64,000 bases of DNA from Leucaena leucocephala (taxonomy: Eukaryota; Streptophyta; Magnoliopsida; Fabales; Fabaceae): the NCBI GenBank assembly GCA_037074615.1, contig CM073524.1:20661406-20725405 (forward strand), given 5' to 3'. The position numbers and the translations under genes are program-made. The notes beneath the pieces were generated by a model. It made no database searches. It was not told the DNA's origin and worked only from the letters and a program-made list of their open reading frames with translations. Below, piece by piece: positions 48,977 to 59,172 of this stretch; positions within the stretch are counted from its first letter, which is position 1, and every line of letters begins with the position of its first letter.

Positions 48977-49430
48977 GGGAAAATGACACATGGGCCCCGT
49001 GAAAGCAATTGAATGACAGGAAAGTACTAGAAAATGCTATAATTCATTTCAGGTCCCATGGGACCTCATGAATTGTTTATAATTATAGAAAGACTTAAAT
49101 GCCCCTGTTGTTTACTAAACGCAGAGCTGAGTTAAATGGCCTTGCGAAATAAAAAAACATTAAAGAAGAAATGAGAGTTGGCGGGCTTTGCTCTGAAGTA
49201 AGAGAACAATAAGAACACCATTACTGCCCATACAATGGCTCCCACGGTGTGTTGGCAACTGGGTTTACTCATCATCGTGGCTGGATGTCGAGGCAGAAAT
49301 GCTGTATAAATCATCTCTTCTACCTATTATTTGAGAACGTGAAGTCCATTTGTAGCAAACCCAGGGAAATAGTCAGCTCGTCATCCTCCTGCTATGTATT
49401 ATAGTGTGTAGCTGAAGTGTAAGGTATAAA

Positions 49431-50560
49431 ATGACCCACGTAAATATGGAGAATGTGTTGGTTCTATGACTTTTTTATTATTTGAGGTGTGGGTTAAATG
49501 AGTTTATTTAGGGTTTAAAAAGTTATGTTTGGTTTGCAGAAATTTGTGGTGTACTTGGGTGAGTGTAGTAAGAAAATATGAATAAGAGAAAGGTGCCTGT
49601 AGAGTGTGAATGATAGACATGATCTGATATGCGGGGCAAGAGTAGTTGTTATTATAGTATGACATAGTTGTTAATATAAGTGCGTGAGTTATTAATATTG
49701 TATGTGTGGTGCAGGTTGTCATTATTCATAGCGCTGTATATCTCCACCTGTTTTGGAAAATGAGAATGAAGTGTTGCCATTAGTGTCTATATTAATTGTA
49801 TGCCTTCTACATTTACTGCCAGCAGGGGATGTCATGGCAAAGTACATATATATGAATCAAAGTGCATAGTATGTTTACTGATATTTGTTGTCCATTGTTA
49901 GTTGCACGAGTTGGGTTGTTATTTCAAAGCGCTGGGGTTGTTATTTGCAGCTGAAGCAGTTCTTAGTTGCAGGTGGTAGGGTTCTTAGGTGCAGCCGATG
50001 AGATTGTTAGTTGCAGCTGATGGGGTTGTTAGTTGTATCTGATGGGGTTATCAGTTGCAACTGGTGGGGTTGTTATTCCAGGCGCTGGGGTTGTCATTCC
50101 CAACTGATGGGGTTGTTATTCCAGGCGCTGGGCTTGTCATTCACAGTTTGTGGGGTTGTTATTACAGGCGATGGGCTTGTTATTTGCAGCTGAAGCGGTT
50201 CTTAGTTGCAGGTGGTAGGGTTCTTAGTTGCAGCCGATGAGGTTGTGAGTTGCAGCTGATGGGGTTATCAGTTGCAGCTGGTGGGGTTGTTATTCCAGGC
50301 GCTGGGGTAGTCATTCCCAGCTGATGGAGTTGTTATTCCAGGCTTTGGGGTTGTTAGTTGATGGGGTTGTTAGTTGTTAGCTGATGGGGTTGTTAGTTGT
50401 AGCTGATGGGGTTATCAGTTGGAGCTGGTGGGGTTGTTATTCCAAGCGCTGGGGTTGTCATTCCCAGGTGGTGGGGTTGTTATTCCAGGCGCTGGGGTTG
50501 TCATTTGTAGCTGAAGCGGTTCTTAGTTGCATAATTTTTTTATCATTTGAGCGTTTAAAA
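49431..50560 (+). repeat. Internal-deletion derivative of the MULE, in tandem with the parent copy
   Basis: 49431-49735 matches the unit upstream of the transposase (52712-52998). 49736-49788 matches transposase exon 2 (53513-53565). 49789-49905 matches the 3' region 61488-61600. The junction is at GTGTCT, present at 49783, 53560 and 61482, so exon 2 was joined to the 3' region by a deletion at a 6-bp microhomology. A minisatellite follows. Confidence 0.8.
49905..50530 (+). repeat. Minisatellite, about 21-bp GGGGTTGTTATTCCAGGCGCT family
   Basis: About 28 imperfect units alternating among GGGGTTGTTATTCCAGGCGCT, GGGGTTGTCATTCCCAGCTGAT and GGGGTTGTTAGTTGCAGCTGAT. It is related to the array at 61600-62215. 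Confidence 0.85.
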
Positions 50561-50848
50561 GGTGACCCACGTAAATATGGAGAGTGTGTTCGTAGCATAA
50601 ATTTTCTATCATTTGAGCCTTGGGTTTTAAATGTTATGTTCGATTTAGAGAAATTTGTAGTTGAATGTAGTAAGCAAATATGAACAACAGAAAGGTTCTT
50701 GGAAAGTGTTAATGACAGATGATGATCTGATATGGGGGGCAAGAAGAGTTGTTATTAGATTACGCAATAGTTGTTAATATAGATGCTTCAGTTGTTATAT
50801 TAAATGTCTGGTGCATTTGTCATTAATGCAGTGAGGTATAGAAGGTGA
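50561..50848 (+). repeat. Extra copy of the MULE upstream unit
   Basis: About 285 bp starting GGTGACCCACGTAAATATGG, homologous to 49431-49735 and 52712-52998. The next unit followed it directly before the copia LTR inserted. Confidence 0.8.
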
Positions 50849-52711
50849 TGTAGGGAATTGGAAGACACGCAGCGGAAATTAACTTTAAAATTTTTTCCAT
50901 TCCCAGCCAGGATCTACCGAATGTGTTTAAGTCAAGGAGAAAGAAGTGTTACCTTCGGTTTCAAGCTTTGGTCGCGACCTCAGTGTCCACTAGTCGCGAC
51001 TCTTAGCCTCTGGAACCTTTTAGTCGCGACCTCCTCTGCTTCTCGTCGCGACCTGACGTCTCTGGAGCTTGTAGTCGCGACCTCGTCATCTTCAAGTCGC
51101 GACCTGCCTCTTCTTTTCGGATTTCTGACGTTCAGATGCCCGTATGGTCGCGACCTAAGTGTGTTCTGGTCGCGACCTTTCTTCGTGTCTGGTCGTATCG
51201 TAGAAGTCGACAGCTCAGATCGGCTTCCTCTACCGGTATCCACACGAACAGCGTTCCAATTGCGAACGACGTGCTAGCGCCTCTTGTCCCTCTAGGGCTT
51301 TCAGGAGATTCCGTCCTCACCGTCTTTATTTCGGCAGTTTCTTATCTGCAAACCTTTTGCACTCTCCCTGCCCCCTTTTCTCACGACTGAATGTGTGTGA
51401 AGAGATCTATTGTGTGTGGAACCCTAGCTCCTAATGTCAAATATATAGGAAGCTATCGGGCTTCTAATAGGGCCAGGCTTCAGAATTAATCTTATATTAA
51501 TTCTGAATTAATACAATATCATATATTGCATAATTTAATAAGAAACTGATTAAATAAATATGGTTTATATTAAATCCGTCCCACAGATTTAATTCACCTA
51601 TTTATTTAATTTAAAATAAAGATAAGACAGAATTATATTTGATTTATTCTCATAAATCAAATTTGAGATATCTTATCAATTTGAATTTCAAATTCAAATA
51701 GATCATATCCATTTAAATTCAAATTCAAAAATGATAGAGATTTAATTTATCCTTATAAATTAAATCTTACAAATATCTCTTATATTATTTATATAATATA
51801 TATATAAACTAATTTATATATATATATATAAAATATATATCCACCCTAGATTATTCATTGAATTTAGACATCTCTTAGATTCAATGAATCTGGACATCAT
51901 AGCTCGCATTGGGCTGTTTTGTGTGCGACCCTGTAGGCCCATATGAAGTTGGCAGTGGCCCAGTTACTATACTGACCCACAAGTCGTAAGCGGTCTCTAG
52001 CAAGGCATTAAGACTACCCAAAACATATGAGGATCGATAAACGATGTAACCTTTCATACAACCATATCACGTCCCTTTTGTCACACGATATTTCGGTCAA
52101 GGATGAGGCATGGTGAACGTCATCCTCCTGTTCCTGACCGTTACTTTCTCGATCCCTGAGTAGTCTGAATATAGAAATGGAACCACCCTTCCATTCCAGT
52201 ATGGCCATACATTTCTCAGACTCACTCATCGAGGGGCCCAGTAATATCTCTCTACGAATGTGAGGGACAAATTCCATCTTGACCATTCACATTCCTCCGC
52301 ATGAAAAACCACTAAGCCCGAGCATAGCCTTTATGATCACTCGGTCAAAAGTGACTTTTGACTAGGTCAAAGCTGAGCGTTTGTCATGTAGGAATCCATG
52401 ATGATCTCAGGTCAAAGGGCATAGTGACATGGCTTGTATATGAGAGAAGCTTATGACTTGACCCATGCAGCTCTCTCATTGCGGGTCGGTCCAACACCCT
52501 GTACTCTTACATGTGCTTATGACTTTGATTTATATCTCTATATATCTTCAAAGTCATACTGGTCTTATTTCATCTCTGTTCCCGCATAGATGACTGACCA
52601 GGGACATTTAGGATAAAATCACTAGTTATCCAAGGATTGTCATCATAGTAAACATGCAAATAATATGATAACATGATACAATGATTGGCCCCTAGGGCAC
52701 AATTTCCAACA
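50849..52711 (-). mobile_element. Copia solo LTR (TSD GGTGA)
   Basis: On the minus strand starts TGTTGGAAATTGTGCCCTAG at 52711 and ends TTCCAATTCCCTACA at 50849, 1863 bp, flanked by GGTGA at 50844-50848 and 52712-52716. No internal sequence remains. It carries eight GTCGCGAC copies at 50971-51176, all intact. It also contains an AT microsatellite near 51800. Confidence 0.95.
50971..51176 (-). repeat. GTCGCGAC array in copia solo LTR (8 intact copies)
   Basis: Eight perfect copies spaced about 23-50 bp. The stretch 50983-51000, reversed, is GTCGCGACTAGTGGACAC, 17/18 identical to 56112-56129 of the gypsy LTR. Confidence 0.9.
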
Positions 52712-52998
52712 GGTGACCCATGTAAATATGGACATTGTGTTTGTAGGTTTTTTATTATGAGTTGTGGGTTAAATAAGTTTATTTAGGGTTTTAAGAGTTA
52801 TGTTTGGATTGCAGGAATTTATAGTGTGTTTAGTTGAGTGTGGTAAGAAAATATGAACTATGCAAAGGTGCTTATCTGTGAATGGCTGACATGAGCTGAT
52901 ATTCGAGACATGGAGAGTTGTTATTATAGTATATCATAGTTGTCAATATAAGTGCCTAAGTTGTTATATTATATGTCTGGTGCAGGTTGTCATTATCG
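52712..52998 (+). promoter_or_regulatory. MULE transposase upstream unit
   Basis: Third copy of the 285-bp unit. It ends GTGCAGGTTGTCATTATCG directly at the transposase ATG, so it is the promoter/leader of the transposase gene. Confidence 0.6.
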
Positions 52999-55373
52999 AT
53001 GGCGAGTTCATCTGAAAAGTATCTATTCTGTTATGTTCATATGGGAGGACAATTTATAAATGATGTAGAAGGTCATACATATGTTGGGGGTGCAGTAAGG
53101 ACAATATCCATAAAGGAAGGCACAACATATGATGAGTTCAAAACATTAGTGGCATCACTTTGTCGGAAAGGAAGTGATGAACTATTAATAAAATTCACTG
53201 TCAGATTTGATAAACACACATTTATTGACATGTGTAATGACGAAGGAATTGAGCATTTGATAATGTTTAATGGAGAAAGCGGTCATGTGTACGTAGGAGA
53301 GAAAGCAGACAATGAGGGCACACAACTTCAGATGGATGATGTAGTGGAGGGCCTATATGTGTAAGTTATATGGTGTGTTGATTTGAAAATATAGTGCGTT
53401 GCAAGTTGATATATAAGTTGTCATATGAGTTGTAGGTAGTTGTCATTATTGACCTAGTAAGTTATCGTTTCCTGCAGGTTTGATGAATTGTTTGGAAGTG
53501 GGAACATATGCTCGATGTCTCCAGCTGCGTTGGGAAATGAGAATGAAGTGTTGCCATTAGTGTCTTGTGCTGACCAGATGATTCCAACAGCTATACCTGA
53601 AATGAATTGCACAAAGTGGAAGGATTTGATTGTTGGAGAAGGCCAAACATTTCTAAATGCGGGGGTTCTTCGAAAGAAGCTATACCAGTACAGCATCGCG
53701 CACAGGTTTTCCTATAAATTTATCAAGAACAATAAGCAAAAAATCATTGTCCAGTGCAAGGTTGATGGATGCCCATGGTACATGGGCGTATATTGTATGG
53801 GTGACCGTCAAGATGCAGAATTCTTAAGTATACGAAGACTCAGAAGTCAGCACGTGCATAATGCACAAGAAGACCTACTTGTATCTCACCATGGAAAGTC
53901 AAAGTTAACATCGTCTCTCATGATTGATTCTTTGAGGAGTAACATGAATAAGAATGCAAAAGAAATCAGCAAGGACTTGTACAGAGATTACAGTGTGCGA
54001 TTGAACTATAGGCAAGCGTACAGGGGTAGAGAACTTGCATTAAGGGAAATACATGGTACTGCAGAGGATTCTTACAAGATTATTCCTTGGATATGTGAAA
54101 GGCTTATGGAAACTGATCCAAGAACTGTTGCTAGATGGGAGGCCTCAGAGTCCAACAAATTTGAGAGGGTATTCATTGCGTATGGATGCTCAATTGAAGG
54201 TTTTTTGCAAGGGTGCAGAGCAGTACTGTATATAGATGGATGTCATCTTAGTGGTCCATACAGGGGAACAATGCTTACAGCGAATGCATATGACGCAGAT
54301 AATAAATTATTTTCGTTGGCATATGCTATTGTTAGTGGTGAGACGAATGATGAGTGGACCTGGTTTCTCCAAAATGTTAAAGAGATCACACGATCCTTGG
54401 AGATCACAATTGTCTCTGACCGGAACAATGCAATCATAACTGCTGTTTGGACTTTTTTTCCTGCACAAGACATGCTTATTGCTACCGCCATGTAAAAGAA
54501 AACTATACTGCTGCTTTCCTCAAAATGGTAAGAGGAAGGGGACGAGCATCAGGGGTCCGAAAGGAGGACTCACTTAACCTACTTGATGGAATTGCATATG
54601 CAAGGCTCGAGGGAGATTTTAATGTCGCAATGGGAAAGCTACATGCCTTTTGTCCACAGCTGGCGTAATGGGTTAAGACCCAAGGGGACATGCATAAATA
54701 GGCTATGAGCAAGTTCCCATTCAAACTATGGGACAATATTACCACTAATATCGCGGAGTCATTCAATGCATGGATCTTGCAAGAGCGGCGGCACAATGTG
54801 TCTGTTCTAATTCTTGAGCATCAATAGAAGTTGGCCCAGAAGGTGCTGGCAAGCAAAATGTCAACGGTCAATTGGAAAAATGGAGTTGGCCCAAATATTG
54901 AGGCAAAGTTGCAGCAGCAAGTTAGGTGTGCCACAAATATGCATGCCCAACATTGGGGAAATGACGTAGTCCAGGTTGAGACTTGGGGCCCCCATGGAGT
55001 AATAAAACTTACTGTTGATCTGCACACCCGTAAATGCACATGCCTGGGTTGGCAAATGAGTGTACTCCCTTGTGTCCATGCATGTGCTGCAATAAAGCTA
55101 ATGCATGGAAGTGTATACACACTTGTGGATGATTGCTACAAGTTACATGCCCAAGAGAAAGTATATGCTAGTACCATGAGGCCTATAGCTACACATGATT
55201 GTCCATATCCTGACTACCCCACAGTGTCTGAACTAATGAAACAAAGGTTCCTTGACCCCCAACTACTAGAAGGCCTCCAGGAAGGCCAAAGAGAAAGAGG
55301 ATTGAGTCTCAATTTCAGAATAGGAAGACTTATCATTGTGGAAGATGCCTTGAAGCTGGACACACAGTGAAGA
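52999..55373 (+). pseudogene. mudrA-type MULE transposase, decayed
   Basis: Exon 1 (52999-53360, MASSSEKYLF) encodes a PB1-like N-terminal domain; an intron with GT-AG ends follows (53361-53477). Exon 2 from 53478 holds the basic MULE DNA-binding region (about 53640-53900) and the DDE core: first D in LYIDGCHLSGPYRG (near 54230), second D in TIVSDRNNA (near 54418). A frameshift occurs at a T7 run (54453-54459); the next frame reads HAYCYRHVKENY and then the catalytic E in NIAESFNAW (near 54750). TAA at about 54667 and TAGs near 54700 and 54825 interrupt it. A SWIM zinc motif, CTCLGWQMSVLPCVHAC, is near 55040. A second shift at a C5 run (near 55257) leads to RRPPGRPKRKR and a CCHC knuckle, which is split by the gypsy insertion and ends at 61331. 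The gene would have cut and joined MULE ends; it is now inactive. Confidence 0.9.
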
Positions 55374-55895
55374 TGTAACATCCCAATTTTTGGGTCTAGT
55401 TGAACTGGGAGGTAGTCTGATATGGGCAGGCTGCTAACCCGTAGTCCTATGGTGGTAATCTGATATGGGCGGATTATTTACCTGTATTTTGTAGGATCCG
55501 AGGGATAAGCTAAGTCCTTCAGGATTTAAAGATGAGTTAAGTCTTTAACCTACAGAATCGGGACAGTTCACCTAGGTTCAAAATGAGGAATGGGAGGAAT
55601 GTCCTAAGTCTTAAGCCTAGGAATTCTGCAGGTAGCTTGATATGGGCTGGCTCCTGTGTAAGATAACCTGATACAGAGGGTTGTCGAGCCTTTCAATTAA
55701 TGAGGACTCCCGAAGAGTTAAGGGATGAGTTATTGAAAGAGAATTTCTAGAACCTAGGATAAAGGATAAGAAGAAAGTGAGATAAGATAGACCCCAGAAT
55801 TATGCTAAGATTCTGTGGGGTGAGATATGAAAGAAATGGACACTACTTGTGAGAGAAGTAGAGTTGTCCATGGGAAAGATGTAAAGTGACTTTTG

Positions 55896-56170
55896 GTCGC
55901 GACGAGTAAGTGTCTTGGTCGCGACTCATATTGGCAGAGAGGTTTGGTCGTGACGGATATGTGTGGTGTCGCGACTAATAAGTAAATGAGTTTGGTTGCG
56001 ACCAAAATGTACTGAGGTCGCGACCGAAAAGTGATATGGTCGCGACTAATAGTGGCAGAAAACCTTAGACGCGACTAAAATGTGTTGTGGTCGCGACGAG
56101 AAAATGTTGTAGTCGCGACTAGTGTACACAAAGATGTTAGGTCGCGACAAGAAGATGTTGAGGTCGCGAC
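55896..56170 (+). repeat. GTCGCGAC array in U3 of 5' LTR (12 copies)
   Basis: Twelve copies, about nine perfect, mean spacing about 24 bp, in the part of U3 where related LTRs such as 13634-16370 have unrelated sequence. Confidence 0.9.
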
Positions 56171-56749
56171 TAGTGACTAAAGTGGCGCTAAGCGTATGGG
56201 CCAAGAGTGGTGAAGGTCCAAGAGAGATAGTTACCCAGTTAGAGATAGACCGGAGGCAGGATATCAGATACAGGAAAGGTTATCTGGAGACCATGAGGTG
56301 GACTGATAAGGTGTACTCATGGGTCCTGCAAGATGCCACATGGCATTAAAGTAATGATTCAGTAAAGTAAAGATACTCGGTTGGCGTGATAACCGAGGAG
56401 GCACGTAAATCGAGGAGGTGATCAGATAAGTCTGGGACTTATCTGGGTGGCATTGGGAAGCGTGCAAGGTCTTTTCCAGTTGCCACATGGCATTAGTCTG
56501 CAGAAAGAAGAAAAAGCTGAGGGCACGCATTACGAGGCAGGAGACTGGACCGGTGAGTCAGCATGGTGAGTCAGCATGCTGAGGTGTCCCGGGAATTCAA
56601 GCATGTGAAAAATATGCTGCTGAGGTGTCCTGGTGAGTTGGCATGATGATGCAGTAAATGAGGAATTAAAGAAAATAGGAAAATCTAGGAAAAACTAGGA
56701 CCGCAGGATCAGATGGCATGGTAATTACAGAAATGCCATTAGGAAACCT

Positions 56750-56757
56750 TATAAATA
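56750..56757 (+). promoter_or_regulatory. LTR TATA box
   Basis: CTTATAAATACCCCC, about 580 bp after the end of the GTCGCGAC array and followed by a purine-rich leader. The same site is at 60549-60556 in the 3' LTR. Confidence 0.75.
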
Positions 56758-57504
56758 CCCCCTTCCCTCATTCCATTCTTGCATCACGTATGGGTAAGGA
56801 AGTGAGAGAGAAAGATTAGAGAGAAGGAGGAGGAAAGGAAGAAAGAAAGGAGAAAGGAAGAAGGGAAGTTCTGGCGGAGCTGGAAGCAGAGTAGGGATAG
56901 TAGAGTTCTGCTAAGCTAGCCAGGTAGTAACTAATCCTAGCTTCTATGTAATGGCTTTGTGATTTGATGTGCTATTGTTTGGTTGGATTGTTGTCTTATA
57001 TGTTATGTCTGAAGCTCTGCTGTAATGCTATGGTCATATGTTATTAAGCATGGAAGCACGCAGCATACTTATCTGTACACAATCACAAGCAAGCACTGTC
57101 ACACTGCATTACATATATTGTTATGATTGTTGCTACTGAGATTCCCCCGAATCTCATCCCCATCCATAACCCATTACAGGGAGGTTATGCTGAAGTGGAT
57201 TTAGAGAATCCTAAGAGACGCCGTTATGCTGCCGGAGTAAAGACTGAACATCAGTATATGATAAGTACTGTGTACGTAGTGCTGTCTAAGGAGGCTAGAA
57301 GTGAGTGGACCTAGCCGGTTCATCTAGTCTTTCCTGGGTACTACGTAGAATGGTAGTTCTCATGAGGGAATTACCGAATCAGTACGGTTCAGTTCTTTGT
57401 ACGGATGAAGTATAGCGGTTATGCTGCCGGAGTTTAGGCAGAAGAAGAGCTAGTATAGCTTCCGCAAGTGTACTCTGAGGGTTGTATGGGAGGATGTTTC
57501 ATTT

Positions 57505-57516
57505 TGGTATCAGAGC
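57505..57516 (+). other. Primer-binding site, tRNA-Met type
   Basis: Perfect TGGTATCAGAGC, three bases after the LTR end. Confidence 0.9.
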
Positions 57517-59157
57517 AATAGGTTCTGGCATAAACCAGAAGGGACTCTGGTTCAGAGCATAAGATTCTGGCACAGAACAGAAGGTTCTGGCTCAGTGATG
57601 CTCTGATTTAGAAGGAGTATTTCCTTGAGTGCGAGAGAATAGCACTCCGGTCGCGACTAAAGTGTTTTAGGTCGCGACGGGTAGCCTCAATGAGAGTTTT
57701 AGTCGCGACTCATAAGTTTCTAGGTCGCGACTGTTATTCACAGAAAGATTATGTCGCGGCGGGTATGTTCATAGGTCGTGACTTTATTTGGCAGGGAGCT
57801 GAGGTTGCGACGAGAAAGGTCTCGTGTCGCGACAAGATAAGTTCAGGTCGCGACGGGATAATAATTTGGTCGCGACTAAGGGACAGAATTGTTCGGTCGT
57901 GACGAGTTGAGTGTGGTGGTCGCGACGAAAGATCATAGAGGATGAGTCATGACTATCCAACACTCAGGTCACAGCAGTATTCATGTAGAGGGTTTAGAAA
58001 GGGCCGGTGGAGATAAAAATTCCTAGATGGAATGTGTTGTGGTCACTTTTCTTTTCGAAGGAAAAAGATGGTGAACACAAGATAAGGATGTAGAGCTTGA
58101 GTGGAGGAGCCATGCATAGAGGAAGCTGGAAACTCCAATATGCGAGTCATCCTTGCTAAAGAAGTAGCAAGGGATGATAATGATGAATTAAGATGGGCTA
58201 GCTAGATGAAATAGCTAGAATGAGGTAGACCTCCGTGTAGATCTACAATGTCAAGGTCTTATTCAGCTGGGCTGAATAGAAGACCTAAGAGCTAGAATGA
58301 GATAGCTAGCATGAGGTTGGTCCAGGAATGAGCCTAGGACATGGCCTAAGGTTAGAGATGTGATGGGCTGATGTTCCCTAAGCAGAGGGATTCCATCACG
58401 AAGAAGTAGTAACCTAGGGTAGAATACCCTAGAGAACAGAAATGATAGTAAGAGATGATGAATGAGATTCATGCGACGGAAGTTCGCTAGGATCAAGAGA
58501 AAGAGGCAATAGTTCAGGCAGGGGACTGATCAAGGTGAAGATCAGGTTGGAGAGTAGAGATGTCAAAGTGGTGAGCCATGGCACATAGGATTGTCGAGCC
58601 GGGCAATGCAGTGGTGAGAGAAAGGCCACTTGGCGAGAGTTGCCTTATGAATGCTGACATTCCTAGGAAAGGTATTTGCTCTTACCACAGACAGAGTCCC
58701 AATTTCCCTGAGGTCGACCCTAAGAATGGTTAAGAGGAACCATAGCTGTAAGGGCGACTGAGCTGTAAGGAACTATGTGCCTAGATGATGGTATGGATGA
58801 AGAGTTCTTTTCTGATCTAGAGAATGTGGTTATGATAATGAGTCGGGAGAAATAATTAGTAAGATAATAAATCTGTCTTAACTTAGTGATGAGGGCGTTG
58901 TATGAGGGGTTAGGACATGGATAGCTGTAAGCAACTATAATGTAAGATGTTAGTTGCTAAGAATCCATGTGGAAGGTCTAGGACCAAGCTGTTGCTCCTC
59001 TAGGCCATCACTGGAGTGAGGAAAAGACGGATAGGGATGATCTTACTAGTTATATATATGACTGTGTTATAATAATCACATAGCTGCATAGATCAATAAG
59101 AAGTTCTCTTCAGGGAAAGATGAGGTATCCCTTGAAATTTCGAGGACGAAATTTCTT
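57517..59157 (+). other. Interior of the non-autonomous element with gag scraps
   Basis: The leader (57517-57640) repeats TTCTGGC and resembles the leader at 16459-16634. A 12-copy GTCGCGAC array follows (57650-57926). A gag-like ATG (MVNTR, then stop) is near 58068. Sequence near 58515-58725 matches the zinc-knuckle end of the gag at 12476-12720, but the capsid region is missing and the frame is broken. 58730-59130 matches the 3' tail at 12050-12475. No open gene is present. Confidence 0.8.
57650..57926 (+). repeat. Second GTCGCGAC array, in the interior (12 copies)
   Basis: Twelve copies with variants GTCGCGGC, GTCGTGAC and GTTGCGAC, spacing about 24 bp. The unit flanks differ from the LTR array. 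Confidence 0.9.
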
Positions 59158-59172
59158 AAAGGGGAGGAGATT
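59158..59172 (+). other. Polypurine tract
   Basis: AAAGGGGAGGAGATT directly before the 3' LTR. It is preceded by TTTCGAGGACGAAATTT, as in the Tekay element at 5789-5805. Confidence 0.85.

Larger units (their letters stand above)
55374..57501 (+). repeat. 5' LTR of the non-autonomous element
   Basis: Starts TGTAACATCCCAATTTTTGG, ends GGATGTTTCA. Has the TGATATGGGC series at its start (first copy 55418-55427), a GTCGCGAC array at 55896-56170 and a TATA box at 56750-56757. Confidence 0.95.

Noticed and set aside
49132..49314. 60-codon minus-strand frame near the MULE left end
   Set aside because: It has a hydrophobic stretch, but no homology, splice context or conserved start; probably chance.
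55896..56170. CRISPR-like look of regularly spaced GTCGCGAC repeats
   Set aside because: The repeat is only 8 bp, spacers are about 16 bp and the array lies inside a plant LTR with no cas genes. It is an LTR-internal array.
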